DNA of 64,000 nucleotides, from positions 62,001-126,000 of the forward strand of contig QKED01000003.1 of assembly GCA_003252455.1 (NCBI GenBank), written 5' to 3'. A program made the translations under genes and the position numbers. The stretch is from Gammaproteobacteria bacterium (lineage in GTDB: Bacteria > Pseudomonadota > Gammaproteobacteria > Thiohalomonadales > Thiohalomonadaceae). Shown in pieces: positions 55,895-64,000 of this stretch. Under the pieces are notes generated by a model. It did no database searches and had not been told where the DNA came from. It saw only the letters and a list, made by a program, of their open reading frames with translations. The first letter of the stretch is position 1. Each line of letters starts with the position of its first letter.

Positions 55895-58147
55895 TCAGGT
55901 CAGGCGTTCGAACATCTGCACCAGTGCCTCGCGCGAGACCGGCTTGTGCAGCACATGGTCGAACAGCCCCGCCTCGTTGGGGGGCTCGCCGGCGGTGACC
56001 AGGCCGATCTGCAGCTGGCTGTCGCGCGCGCGCAGGGCTCGCGCGCAGGTGATGCCGTCGAGGCCGGGCATGCGCATGTCGAGCAGCACCAGGTCCAGCG
56101 GCTGCTGGGCGAAGCGCTCCAGCACCTGCTGGCCGTTGTCGCACTCGATCACCTGGTGGCCGAGGCTGCGCAACAGGCCGCTGTGCAGGGTGCGCTGCAG
56201 CGGGTCGTCGTCGGCCAGCAGCACCTGTAGCGAGCGGTGGGTGGGGGGCCGCCCCTTGCGCCCTTCGGGGATGGCCAGGTCGAGGATGAAGGAGAAGCGG
56301 CTGCCGACCCCGGGCTGGCTCATCAGACGCAGCTCGCCGCCCATGTGGCGGACGATCTCGCGGCTCACCGGCAGGCCGAGGCCGCTGCCCTGTTCGCCAC
56401 CCTCCTGCGCCACGCGGTAGAAGCGGGCGAAGATGCGTCGCTGTTCGTGCTCGGCGATGCCGGGGCCCTGGTCGCTGACCACGAACTCCACCTGACAACG
56501 CCGGCGCCCCTGGATGATGGGGCGTACGGTAAGGCACACCTCGCCCTGCTGGCTGAAGCGGATGGCGTTGTCGAGCAGGTTGATGAGCACCTGGCGGATG
56601 CGCTGGGTGTCCCCCTCCAGGGTGGTGGGCAGGCTGTTCGCCACTGCGGTGGTGAGGCTCAGGCCGCGCTCGGCGGCGTGGGTGGCGTAGAGCAGGGTGA
56701 GGCTCTCGGCCAGGCGGCGCGGCTCGAAGGGGACCGGGGTGAGGGTGATCTGGCCGTGCTCCACTCGGGAGTAGTCGAGCAGATTGTCTACCAGACCGAG
56801 TAGCGCCTGACCGGAGTAGTGGAGATTTTCGGTCGCCTCGCGCTGGGCCGGGGAGAGCGGGGAGCGACGCAGCAGGTCGAGCAGGCCGAGCATGCCCGAG
56901 AGGGGACTGCGGATCTCGTGGCTCAGGGTGGCGAGAAACAGGCTCTTGCTGCGGTTCTGCTCCTCCTCGCGGCCCATCTCCGCCTGCAGGAGCTTGATGC
57001 GGTCGGCCAGGGCCAGGGAGAGGGTGAGCATCTCGAAGCCGACGGCGCAGAAGGTGGCCAACGGCAGCAGGCTGTTGAGTCCCACCGCGCCGAGCAGGGC
57101 GAGCATGGTCCAGGCGGAGAAGAGCATCAGCACCAACCAGCCGAGCACCACGAAGCGCGCCGGGGTGAAGCCGCACCACCAGGCGTAGAGGGCGCTGCCG
57201 ACCACCAGCGGGGCGAGCAGGAGGTGGCTGACGCGGTTGAAGGTCTGTAGCGGGTCGAGCGGCAGCAGGGGTTGAAGCAGTAGTTGCGCCAGGGTCAGGG
57301 CGATCCAGCCGAGGTAGATCATGCGCAGCGTGGGCGAGAGGCGCGGGATGTCGAGGAACTGGTAGGCGAAGAGCAGGGCGAAGAGGCGGATGAAGGCGGC
57401 GGCGGTGGCCCCGACCTGGTCACGCGGATACTCCAGCTCGACCAGTCCGGCGAGCAGACCGATGCTGTTGGCGAAGAAGAGCAGGTAGCCGATGGCGTGC
57501 AGGGCGTACCAGACGTAGGCGGTGTCGCGCAGCGAGGAGGCGAGCACCAGGTTATAGAGCACCAGCCCGAGGATGCCGCCGAACAGGGTCAACACCAGCA
57601 GTTGGGACCAGGTGTGCCGACTCTGCGCCATGTGCGCAGGCATCAGCTTCACCACCGGCAGGCGCTGGTGGTTGGCCTCGACCCGCAACAGCAGGGTGTA
57701 TGACCGCCCGGCCTGTAGGTCGAGCGGCACGAGGTAGCGCATGTCGATGTCGGCGTGGTGTCGCGCGCCCGTCGCGGGGCGCCCCACGTGTTGCGCCTGT
57801 ACCTGTTCGCCATCGCGGTAGAGGTAGACGTGAAACTGCTCGAAGAGCAGGTTGGCGAGCACCAGGTCGAGCGGCGGCAGCCCGGCCTCGGGGCGTAATT
57901 CGGTGCGTAGCCAGTAGCTCTGTCCGCGCGTGTTGCCCGAATCCGCGGCGGTCTGGGGCGGCGTCGCCTCGGCGAGGCGCGCGAGGGCCTCGTCGGGGCC
58001 CAGTTGTCGCAGGGGGTCGTAGAGCACCGGGGCCGCTTGAAACAGGTCGATGGGCCAGTGCTGGGTTGGCGTGAGGGTCACGCCCTGGCCCCACAGGGGC
58101 CAGAGTAGCAGCAGCAGGGCGAGACCCCGCAACGGATGGCGGCTCAT
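55895..58147 (-). CDS. Hybrid histidine kinase with 7TM-DISM sensor (first of tandem pair by position)
   Basis: A 750-residue kinase. A signal peptide is followed by a periplasmic 7TMR-DISMED2-like domain (~25-175, YWLRTEL...LLRVEANHQR), seven membrane spans (~185-385), a HisKA domain with His410 in FLATLSHEIRSPLSGMLG, HATPase motifs (NLLDNAIRFS, DQGPGIAEHE, GSGLGLPVSRE) and a receiver with Asp690 in LVLLDMRMPGLDG. It overlaps its paralogue upstream by four bases. DISM sensors often bind carbohydrates or related ligands. No response regulator lies next to it. Confidence 0.9.
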   Translation of the reverse strand: MSRHPLRGLALLLLLWPLWGQGVTLTPTQHWPIDLFQAAPVLYDPLRQLGPDEALARLAEATPPQTAADSGNTRGQSYWLRTELRPEAGLPPLDLVLANLLFEQFHVYLYRDGEQVQAQHVGRPATGARHHADIDMRYLVPLDLQAGRSYTLLLRVEANHQRLPVVKLMPAHMAQSRHTWSQLLVLTLFGGILGLVLYNLVLASSLRDTAYVWYALHAIGYLLFFANSIGLLAGLVELEYPRDQVGATAAAFIRLFALLFAYQFLDIPRLSPTLRMIYLGWIALTLAQLLLQPLLPLDPLQTFNRVSHLLLAPLVVGSALYAWWCGFTPARFVVLGWLVLMLFSAWTMLALLGAVGLNSLLPLATFCAVGFEMLTLSLALADRIKLLQAEMGREEEQNRSKSLFLATLSHEIRSPLSGMLGLLDLLRRSPLSPAQREATENLHYSGQALLGLVDNLLDYSRVEHGQITLTPVPFEPRRLAESLTLLYATHAAERGLSLTTAVANSLPTTLEGDTQRIRQVLINLLDNAIRFSQQGEVCLTVRPIIQGRRRCQVEFVVSDQGPGIAEHEQRRIFARFYRVAQEGGEQGSGLGLPVSREIVRHMGGELRLMSQPGVGSRFSFILDLAIPEGRKGRPPTHRSLQVLLADDDPLQRTLHSGLLRSLGHQVIECDNGQQVLERFAQQPLDLVLLDMRMPGLDGITCARALRARDSQLQIGLVTAGEPPNEAGLFDHVLHKPVSREALVQMFERLT

Positions 58148-60486
58148 GCGACCTCCCCGCGACGGTGCTGCTTGAGCCCGGTGAGGAGCTCGGTGAGTTG
58201 ACTGCGCCCGAGGGGCTTGAACATGACGCCGTTGATGCCGTAGCCGAGGTAGGTGTGTGGGTCCGCCTGGGGCCCCTGGGCGGTGGCGATGTAGATCGGG
58301 GTAGAGGCGCGCAGCGGGTCGGTGTGCAGGCGCATGCGCGCCGCCGTGGCCGCGCCATTGAGCATCGGCATGCGCCAGTCCAGCAGCACCAGGTCGAAGC
58401 GCCCCAGCTCGAACTGCTCCAGCGCCGCAACCCCGCCGTCGGCCATCACCACCTCCTGGCCGAGGTTGCGCAGCAGGCCGCCGATCACCTCGCGGTTGAG
58501 CGCCTCGTCGTCCACTACCAGGATGCGGTAGCGTGGCAGAGGGGTGTGGCCTGGCGCCGCGCTCGGGAACTCAAAGGCGAGCGGCAGCCGAAAGTGGAAG
58601 TGACTCCCCTCTCCCAACGTGCTCTCCACGCGGATCGTGCCGCCCATCTGGGTGACGATCTCCTGGCTGATGGCGAGCCCCAGGCCGCTCCCCTCGGCGT
58701 GGCCAGGGCCCTGGCCCTGATAGAAGCGCTCGAAGATGTGCGGTAGGTCGTCGGCGCGGATCCCCTGGCCCTGGTCCGTGACGCTGAAGGTCAGCTCCAC
58801 GTCGCTCTCGCGACGTCGCTCCAGCGCCACGCAGAAGGTGATCTCCCCCTGCGTGCTGAAGCGCAGGGCGTTGCTCAGCAGGTTGGTGAGCACCTGGCGG
58901 ATGCGCACCGCGTCACCGACCAGGCGCGCGGGGATGGCCGGGTCGAGCTGCAGGCGCAGCGTCAGCCCCTGTCCGGCGGCGCGTGGGGCGTAGAGGGTGT
59001 GTAGCGAGGTGACCAGGCGGTGCAGATTGAACGGCACCTGGTGCAGGGGGATGCGTCCCTCGTCGTTGCGTGCGTAGTCGAGCAGGTTGTCGACCAGGTC
59101 GAGCAGCGCCTGCCCGGTGTAGTGCAGGGTCTCCACCTGCTCTTTGTAGGGGCCCTGTTGGGTGGTACGGCGCAGTTCGCCCACCTCGCCGAGCATCACC
59201 GCCAGGGGGCTGCGGATCTCGTGATTGAGGGTGGTGAGGAAGCGGTGCTTGCTGCGATTCTGCTCCTCCTGGCGGCTGCGCTCGCGCTGCAACAGCTTGA
59301 AGCGGTCGGCGAGGGCGAGGGCGAAGAGGATCACCTCCAGACAGAGCAGGGCGAAGGTGAGCTGGGGCGTGAGGGCGGTGTAGGGGATCCAGCCGACCAC
59401 CGTGAGTAGGCGCACCGCCAGGGCCACGACCATCACCAGGCTGCCAAGCACCAGGTAGCGCGCCGGGCTGAAGCCCTGGCGCCAGGTGCGCCAGGCGCTG
59501 TAGAGCAGCAGCGGGGCGATGAGTAGGTGCATGGCGCGGTTGAGTAGCAGGGCGTCGTAGAAGTCGACCAACTGTTCACCGACGAGCTGGATCACGGTGA
59601 GGGCGAGGGTGAGCAGAAACAGCCGACGCAGGCGCGGGGCGGTGGCGCGCAGGTCGAGCATGTAGCAGAAAAACAGCAGTGAGAAGAGTCGCGCGCAGGT
59701 GGCGCTGGCGATATAGAGGTTGAGATTGGGGTCGGCGATGCCGAACAGCCGCTGCATTACCCCCTGCAGTACCAGATAGTAGACGAGGTAGGTCCCCGCC
59801 AGCAGGCTGTACCAGATGTAGGTGATCTGCAGCAGCGCCAGGCCGATGAAGAGGTGGTAGCAGGCGAGGGCGATGAGGGCACCGAACACCGCGTAGTTGA
59901 AGGCCTGTTGATAGACGTGCTGGTCGATGGCGCGGTCGGCGCTGCTCAGGTCGACCAGGATGCGGTGAAACAACCGGGTAGAGACGCGGATCGCCAGGGT
60001 GTACTCGCCCTCGGCCCCCATCTGCAGCGGTATCAGATGGCTGAGGTCGAGACTCGGCGGTGAGCCGGGCGGCGGGGCGGCGGCGACCACCTCGTGCTGG
60101 ATCAGCCGCCCCTCGTGCAGTAGGTAGATGGCCCACTCGTCGAACAGCATGTTGCCCAGGCGCAGGATCGTGGGCGGCAGGTGGCCGTGTACCTCGAAGC
60201 GGCTCACCAGCCAGTAGTGCTGCCCCTCGCGCGCCACCGACTCGGGGTGCAGGGTGGCCTGTGTCTCGGCACGGGCGAGCGCCTGGGTCAGGTCGTCGTG
60301 GCCGGAGGGGTCGTGGAGCACCGTACTCAGGGCGAAGAGGTCGAGCGGGCGGTTGAGGCTCAAGGGGCCGAGGGGGGTCGCCTCGTGGGCGGCGCCGGCG
60401 TCGAGCCAAGCGAGCAGCAGCAGCAGCGCGAGCAGCCGGTGGGCCGAGCGGTGAGGGGGGGCAGTGGGGTGGGAGCGGGTAACCAC
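58144..60486 (-). CDS. Hybrid histidine kinase with 7TM-DISM sensor (paralogue)
   Basis: A ~780-residue paralogue of the next gene downstream, with the same order: signal/anchor (HRLLALLLLLAWLDAGAA), DISMED2-like domain (YWLVSRFEVHGHL), seven spans, HisKA with FLTTLNHEIRSPLAVMLG, HATPase (NLLSNALRFS, DQGQGIRADD, GSGLGLAISQE) and a receiver with LVLLDWRMPMLNG. The GTG at 60486 is preferred because it leaves a conventional positively charged leader; earlier codons are low-complexity. The end overlaps the downstream kinase by four bases, so both are co-translated. Confidence 0.88.
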   Translation of the reverse strand: MVTRSHPTAPPHRSAHRLLALLLLLAWLDAGAAHEATPLGPLSLNRPLDLFALSTVLHDPSGHDDLTQALARAETQATLHPESVAREGQHYWLVSRFEVHGHLPPTILRLGNMLFDEWAIYLLHEGRLIQHEVVAAAPPPGSPPSLDLSHLIPLQMGAEGEYTLAIRVSTRLFHRILVDLSSADRAIDQHVYQQAFNYAVFGALIALACYHLFIGLALLQITYIWYSLLAGTYLVYYLVLQGVMQRLFGIADPNLNLYIASATCARLFSLLFFCYMLDLRATAPRLRRLFLLTLALTVIQLVGEQLVDFYDALLLNRAMHLLIAPLLLYSAWRTWRQGFSPARYLVLGSLVMVVALAVRLLTVVGWIPYTALTPQLTFALLCLEVILFALALADRFKLLQRERSRQEEQNRSKHRFLTTLNHEIRSPLAVMLGEVGELRRTTQQGPYKEQVETLHYTGQALLDLVDNLLDYARNDEGRIPLHQVPFNLHRLVTSLHTLYAPRAAGQGLTLRLQLDPAIPARLVGDAVRIRQVLTNLLSNALRFSTQGEITFCVALERRRESDVELTFSVTDQGQGIRADDLPHIFERFYQGQGPGHAEGSGLGLAISQEIVTQMGGTIRVESTLGEGSHFHFRLPLAFEFPSAAPGHTPLPRYRILVVDDEALNREVIGGLLRNLGQEVVMADGGVAALEQFELGRFDLVLLDWRMPMLNGAATAARMRLHTDPLRASTPIYIATAQGPQADPHTYLGYGINGVMFKPLGRSQLTELLTGLKQHRRGEVA

Positions 60487-60597
60487 GTTGGCAGTCGTGC
60501 GGCCTGTCCGAGCAGGGTCGAGGATAGCATGCGGCGCGTGGCGGTGTGCCGTGGACGTGAGTGTTTCGCGCCCACCCCGCCCCACCCTGCCGCACAC

Positions 60598-61128
60598 TCA
60601 CCCCTCGGCCAGGGCCGCTATCCTCTGCAGGGTGTTCCAGTTGCGTGCCGTGGTGGCCACGCCGAGCGTCCGCTCCAACCCGCTGGCGAGCTTGGAGCGT
60701 CCGATGCCGTCGGGGGCATAGAGGTAGAACGTCTGGCCGTCGAGGGCGTACCGCTCCGAGGCTGCCTTGAGGGCGTCGAGGCGGGCCAGATCGGCGTGGG
60801 CGACCGGGGTGACGAGGAAGAAGAGGTGCAGCGCCTTGCCCTCCTCGCTCGGGAAGGGGGCCGCCGCCAGTGCCGCCGCCAGCTGCGTCCGGCTCAACAG
60901 CAGCACCTCGGGGCGAAACCCCTTGGCCTGGGCCAGTGCCTCGGCGATCGCCTCGGCGTGGCTGGCGTCGAGCGGCGTGGCGCTGCGAAAGACCGCGTTG
61001 CCACTCTGGATGTAGGTGCGTACGGCGTGGTAGCCGAGCTGCTGCAGGGTCTCCACCAGCTCGGCCATCGGCAGGCTGTTGCGCCCGCCCACGTTGATGC
61101 CGCGTAGCAGGGCGATATAGGTGTGCAT
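60598..61128 (-). CDS. DUF1697 protein
   Basis: A 176-residue DUF1697 protein: MHTYIALLRGINVGGRNSL, LGYHAVRTYIQSGNAVF and a C-terminal TARNWNTLQRIAAL are the family hallmarks. The function of the family is unknown. ATG at 61128. It stands alone upstream of the kinase pair. Confidence 0.92.
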   Translation of the reverse strand: MHTYIALLRGINVGGRNSLPMAELVETLQQLGYHAVRTYIQSGNAVFRSATPLDASHAEAIAEALAQAKGFRPEVLLLSRTQLAAALAAAPFPSEEGKALHLFFLVTPVAHADLARLDALKAASERYALDGQTFYLYAPDGIGRSKLASGLERTLGVATTARNWNTLQRIAALAEG

Positions 61129-61349
61129 GGGCGACTCCGCTGATGTTGGGGGCCCACCATACCCGATAGCGCCGCGTGGGCGCATGCCGTACGCCCCCGC
61201 GCCTCGCTAAACGGCGGGTCCGAGACCTTGTGCGGCCGCACCAGCGGCCCCGGGGGTGGTGCCGACCACCCGGCTGTACACCCCCGATTACGCGTGGTGG
61301 GCGTGCCCCTGCTATCCTCGAAGCCCCACGACCCGCCGGAGCCCCTACC

Positions 61350-62021
61350 ATGTCGCTCATCTTCGCCCTGTTTCGTGCCTCCCCCTTCGCCCCCCTGCAG
61401 GCGCACTTTGCCACCGCGCACGCCGCGGCACAGGCGCTGGAGGGGCTGATGCAGGCCGCGTGGGTCGGGGATTGGTCTCGGGCGCAGGGGCAGGTGCAGC
61501 TCATCGTCGCCCTGGAGGAGCAGGCCGACACGCAGAAGCGCACCCTGCGCGCCCAGTTGCCCAAGGGTGTCTTCCTGCCGGTGAGTCGCTCCGACCTGCT
61601 GCAGACACTTCAGGAGCAGGATGCCATCGCCAACCTGGCACGCGATATCGCCCGCTTGGTCTATGGGCGTCGCCTCCAGCTGCCCGAGTCACTGCAGGCG
61701 CCGACCCTCGACCTGCTGCGCCGCAGCATCGCCACGGTGAACGAGGCGCGGACGGCGGTAAACGAGCTGGACGAGCTGGTGGAGGTGGGCTTTCGCGGAC
61801 GTCGGGTGGCACGTATGCAGGGGCTCATCGAGCGCATCGAGGCGCTGGAGAGCGAGAGCGACTGGCTGGAGCTGGAGCTGCGCGACATGCTCTTCGCCAA
61901 GGAGGGGATGCTCAATCCGGTGGATGTGATCTTTATCTATCGCCTGTTCGACTGGCTCGGTGACCTGGCCGACCACGCGGAGGCGATCAGCCATCGCCTG
62001 CAGTTGATGGTGGCGCGCTGA
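61350..62021 (+). CDS. PhoU-like DUF47 (TIGR00153) phosphate transport accessory protein
   Basis: A 223-residue helical protein of the DUF47/TIGR00153 family. It has SPFAPLQAHFATAHAAAQAL, a central KGVFLPVSRSDLLQTLQEQD and ERIEALESESDWLELELRD. Members lie beside pit genes and modulate phosphate uptake. The ATG at 61350 has GGAG nine bases upstream; an open frame of 58 codons before it is not conserved-looking. It is followed 5 bases later by pitA. Confidence 0.9.
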   Translation: MSLIFALFRASPFAPLQAHFATAHAAAQALEGLMQAAWVGDWSRAQGQVQLIVALEEQADTQKRTLRAQLPKGVFLPVSRSDLLQTLQEQDAIANLARDIARLVYGRRLQLPESLQAPTLDLLRRSIATVNEARTAVNELDELVEVGFRGRRVARMQGLIERIEALESESDWLELELRDMLFAKEGMLNPVDVIFIYRLFDWLGDLADHAEAISHRLQLMVAR

Positions 62022-62026
62022 GCGCT

Positions 62027-63280
62027 ATGGAGGCGGGTACCCTGTATATCGTCCTGGCCGCCCTGTTCGGCCTGTTCATGGCCTGGGGCATCGGCGCCAA
62101 CGATGTGGCCAACGCCATGGCCACCTCGGTCGGCTCGCGGGTGTTGAGCCTGCGTCGGGCGATCCTGGTGGCGGCGCTGTTCGAGTTCGCCGGGGCCTAT
62201 CTGGCCGGTGGTTCGGTCACCACCACCATCCGTAGCGGTATCGTCGCCCCGACACACTTCGCCACCGAGGCCGAACTGCTCATCTTCGGCATGCTCGCCG
62301 CGCTGCTCGCGGCGGGGAGTTGGTTGCTGCTGGCCAGTGCGCGCGGCTGGCCGGTCTCCACCACCCACACCATTGTCGGCGGCATCATCGGCTTCGCCGT
62401 GGTGGCGGTGGGGGCGGAGGTGGTGCAGTGGGGGCAGGTGGCGACCATCGCCGCCAGTTGGGTGGTCTCGCCGCTCATCGCCGGTACCTGTGCCTACCTG
62501 CTGTTTCGCAGCGTGCAACGGCTCATCCTCGATACCGACGACCCCTTCACCAACGCGCGTCGCTTCGTGCCGGGCTATATGTTCATCACCGGTTTCGTCA
62601 TCTCGCATATCACCTTGAGTAAGGGGCTCAAGCACGTGGGTCTGCCGCTGAGCGGCACCGAGGCGCTGGTGATTGCCGGGCTCATCGGCCTGGGGGTGAT
62701 GGCCCTGGGGATTGGCTTCATCCGTCGCATCGAGCCCCTGGCGGGGGCGGATCGTGATTTTCAGTTCACCAGTGTGGAGCGGGTGTTCGCCGTGATGATG
62801 GTGCTCACCGCCTGCAGCATGGCCTTCGCTCACGGCTCCAACGATGTGGCCAACGCCATCGGTCCGGTGGCCGCGGTGGTCGGGCTGGTGCAGTCGGCGG
62901 GGAGTGTGGTGGGGCAGAGTGCCATCCCCGGTTGGGTGCTGTTCGGCGGGGCGGCGGGGATCGTCGCCGGGTTGACCATGTGGGGCTATCGGGTGATCCG
63001 CACCGTGGGGCGTGGCATCACCGAGCTGACCCCGAGCCGGGGCTTCGCCTGTGAGCTCTCCACCGCCGCCACCGTGGTCTTCGCCTCCGGGGTCGGCCTG
63101 CCGGTCTCCACCACCCACACCCTGGTGGGGGCGATCCTCGGTGTCGGTCTGGTGAAGGGGATCGCCGCCCTCGACCTCGGGGTGATCCGCTCCATCCTGC
63201 TCTCCTGGCTCGTCACCCTACCCGCCGGGGCGCTGCTGGCGGTGCTGTACTTCTATCTGTTGCGGGCCCTGCTCGGCTAG
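62027..63280 (+). CDS. pitA: Inorganic phosphate transporter (PiT family)
   Basis: A 417-residue membrane protein with about ten spans and the duplicated PiT signature: GANDVANAMATSVGSR near residue 23 and HGSNDVANAIGPVAA in the second half, plus two WPVSTTHT/LPVSTTHT motifs. It takes up Pi (or metal phosphate) driven by H+ or Na+. It follows the DUF47 gene by five bases, a standard pair. Confidence 0.95.
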   Translation: MEAGTLYIVLAALFGLFMAWGIGANDVANAMATSVGSRVLSLRRAILVAALFEFAGAYLAGGSVTTTIRSGIVAPTHFATEAELLIFGMLAALLAAGSWLLLASARGWPVSTTHTIVGGIIGFAVVAVGAEVVQWGQVATIAASWVVSPLIAGTCAYLLFRSVQRLILDTDDPFTNARRFVPGYMFITGFVISHITLSKGLKHVGLPLSGTEALVIAGLIGLGVMALGIGFIRRIEPLAGADRDFQFTSVERVFAVMMVLTACSMAFAHGSNDVANAIGPVAAVVGLVQSAGSVVGQSAIPGWVLFGGAAGIVAGLTMWGYRVIRTVGRGITELTPSRGFACELSTAATVVFASGVGLPVSTTHTLVGAILGVGLVKGIAALDLGVIRSILLSWLVTLPAGALLAVLYFYLLRALLG

Positions 63281-63317
63281 ACACAGGCACAGGCCACACG
63301 GCGTGGTGGTGCGTGAC

Positions 63318-63869
63318 TCAGTTGACCAGACCGAGCTGCTTCATCAGGGCATAGTTGTCCCAGAACAGGTACTTCTCGTCCATCATGCCCATGGCGTCCC
63401 AGTGGCTCATGGTGACCATGTTGAGCTTGAAGCGCTTGCCGGTAGGCTCGATGACCTGGCCGTTACCGGTGGGCATCGGCTCGGTGAAGGTCCCTTCGAG
63501 GGTGCTCACCACGCTGGTCCACTGGCCCTGGCCGATCGTCACCTGGCGCGACTCGACCTCGGTATCGGGGGCGTAGACGAACATCCCCTTGAGGTCGTGG
63601 ATATGCGCTTCGAGGCCGACGGTGATATGCCCGTCGGGCCAGTGCACCTTGACGTTCTCGGCGTGGGTGCTGGCGACACGCTCCCACTCCTGGGAGTTGA
63701 ATACATCGTTTTCAAACAGCTCAGCGGCCTCAAGGTGCTGGCTCACGGTCGAGGCCTGCGCCTGATACTCGGCCAACTGCAAGAGGGCGCTGGCGGTGTC
63801 ATCAGCGAAGGTGTACGGGGTGGCAAAGAGGGCGAGTAGCGCGGCGCGCGGTAGGTATTTGCTGGACAT
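63318..63869 (-). CDS. Secreted SnoaL-like (NTF2-fold) protein
   Basis: A 183-residue protein with a signal peptide (YLPRAALLALFATPYTFA) and an NTF2/SnoaL-like fold: LFENDVFNSQEWERVASTHAE-type opening (NDVFNSQEWERVAS), VKVHWPDGHITVGLEAHI and the C-terminal FKLNMVTMSHWDAMGMMDEK. SnoaL-like proteins bind small molecules, some being ester cyclases. A periplasmic role is inferred from the signal. The gene is convergent with pitA. Confidence 0.8.
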   Translation of the reverse strand: MSSKYLPRAALLALFATPYTFADDTASALLQLAEYQAQASTVSQHLEAAELFENDVFNSQEWERVASTHAENVKVHWPDGHITVGLEAHIHDLKGMFVYAPDTEVESRQVTIGQGQWTSVVSTLEGTFTEPMPTGNGQVIEPTGKRFKLNMVTMSHWDAMGMMDEKYLFWDNYALMKQLGLVN

Positions 63870-63926
63870 GATCGGTCTCCGCTAGAGGGTTCGCTGGCGA
63901 AGGTAGCGAGTCGTGCCGCGCGGCTG

Positions 63927-63954
63927 AATATGACTAACGGACAAATACTGTCAA
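63927..63954 (-). promoter_or_regulatory. Candidate sigma-70 promoter of the SnoaL-like gene
   Basis: On the minus strand, a perfect TTGACA (63954-63949) is followed by 16 bases and CATATT (63932-63927). The start codon is 58 bases further on, leaving a normal leader. Confidence 0.6.
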
Positions 63955-64000
63955 TGGGGTGTAAACGGACGCCGCTCATCGGCCAGCTCGTCCGTCTGGC

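Overview
The window is high-GC DNA packed with long ORFs. It carries Gram-negative envelope genes (lptC-lptA-lptB, kdsD-kdsC, mlaA), a gammaproteobacterial rpoN-hpf-ptsN-rapZ cluster with an added hprK, a dbpA helicase, an nnrS gene and many dispersed palindromic repeats. I infer a gammaproteobacterium of the Chromatiales (purple-sulfur or sulfur-oxidiser) type. The species cannot be fixed from this window. No rRNA, tRNA, CRISPR array or intact transposase was seen.

Layout. 1-4.5 kb: partial nnrS with an FNR/DNR-like box, a GNAT acetyltransferase, a palindrome cluster, a spermidine-synthase-like protein, dbpA and a frameshifted small membrane protein. 4.8-7.3 kb: a Na+/H+ antiporter with a cyclic-nucleotide-binding domain. 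7.3-17.4 kb: a type I restriction-modification island (hsdM, hsdS, AlbA_2/Schlafen-type ATPase, hsdR, YgjP-like protease). It is bracketed by two ~122-bp direct repeats of the 3' end of a histidine kinase gene, and has a decayed RAYT-type transposase and duplicated hsdR/hsdS scraps. 17.3-19.6 kb: the intact hybrid kinase and its LuxR-type regulator. 20.2-26.1 kb: a 1974-residue secreted protein with six copies of a ~130-residue module separated by thrombospondin-type-3 calcium repeats. 26.1-28 kb: a broken gene and a diverged HPPD-like VOC protein.

28.2-38.9 kb, all on the minus strand: kdsD, kdsC, lptC, lptA, lptB, rpoN, hpf, ptsN, hprK, rapZ, a mannose-type EIIA, ptsO/HPr, mgtE and darP. 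This is the LPS-assembly, sigma-54 and regulatory-PTS block, and many of its genes overlap by 4 bases. HPr has both His15 and Ser46, which fits the hprK in the same run. 39-42.4 kb: a periplasmic binding protein followed by a GGDEF/EAL protein. 42.4-47.1 kb: 82-bp tandem repeats, a two-haem lipoprotein and a PhoX-type lipoprotein with a short collagen-like stalk. Upstream of phoX are five TGAC boxes in exact 11-bp register, a strong candidate PhoB array. A terminator hairpin sits between phoX and the cytochrome.

47-64 kb: a CaCA antiporter, mlaA, small conserved proteins, a tight SDR-sulfotransferase-GMC oxidoreductase-tadA run, an FRG-domain protein with an unrecognised C-terminal half, two overlapping 7TM-DISM hybrid kinases, a DUF1697 protein, a PhoU-like/Pit phosphate transport pair and a secreted SnoaL-like protein. 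The most interesting items are the repeat-flanked restriction island, the PhoB-type array with its PhoX-cytochrome arrangement, the modular giant protein, the SDR-sulfotransferase-GMC operon and the FRG fusion.
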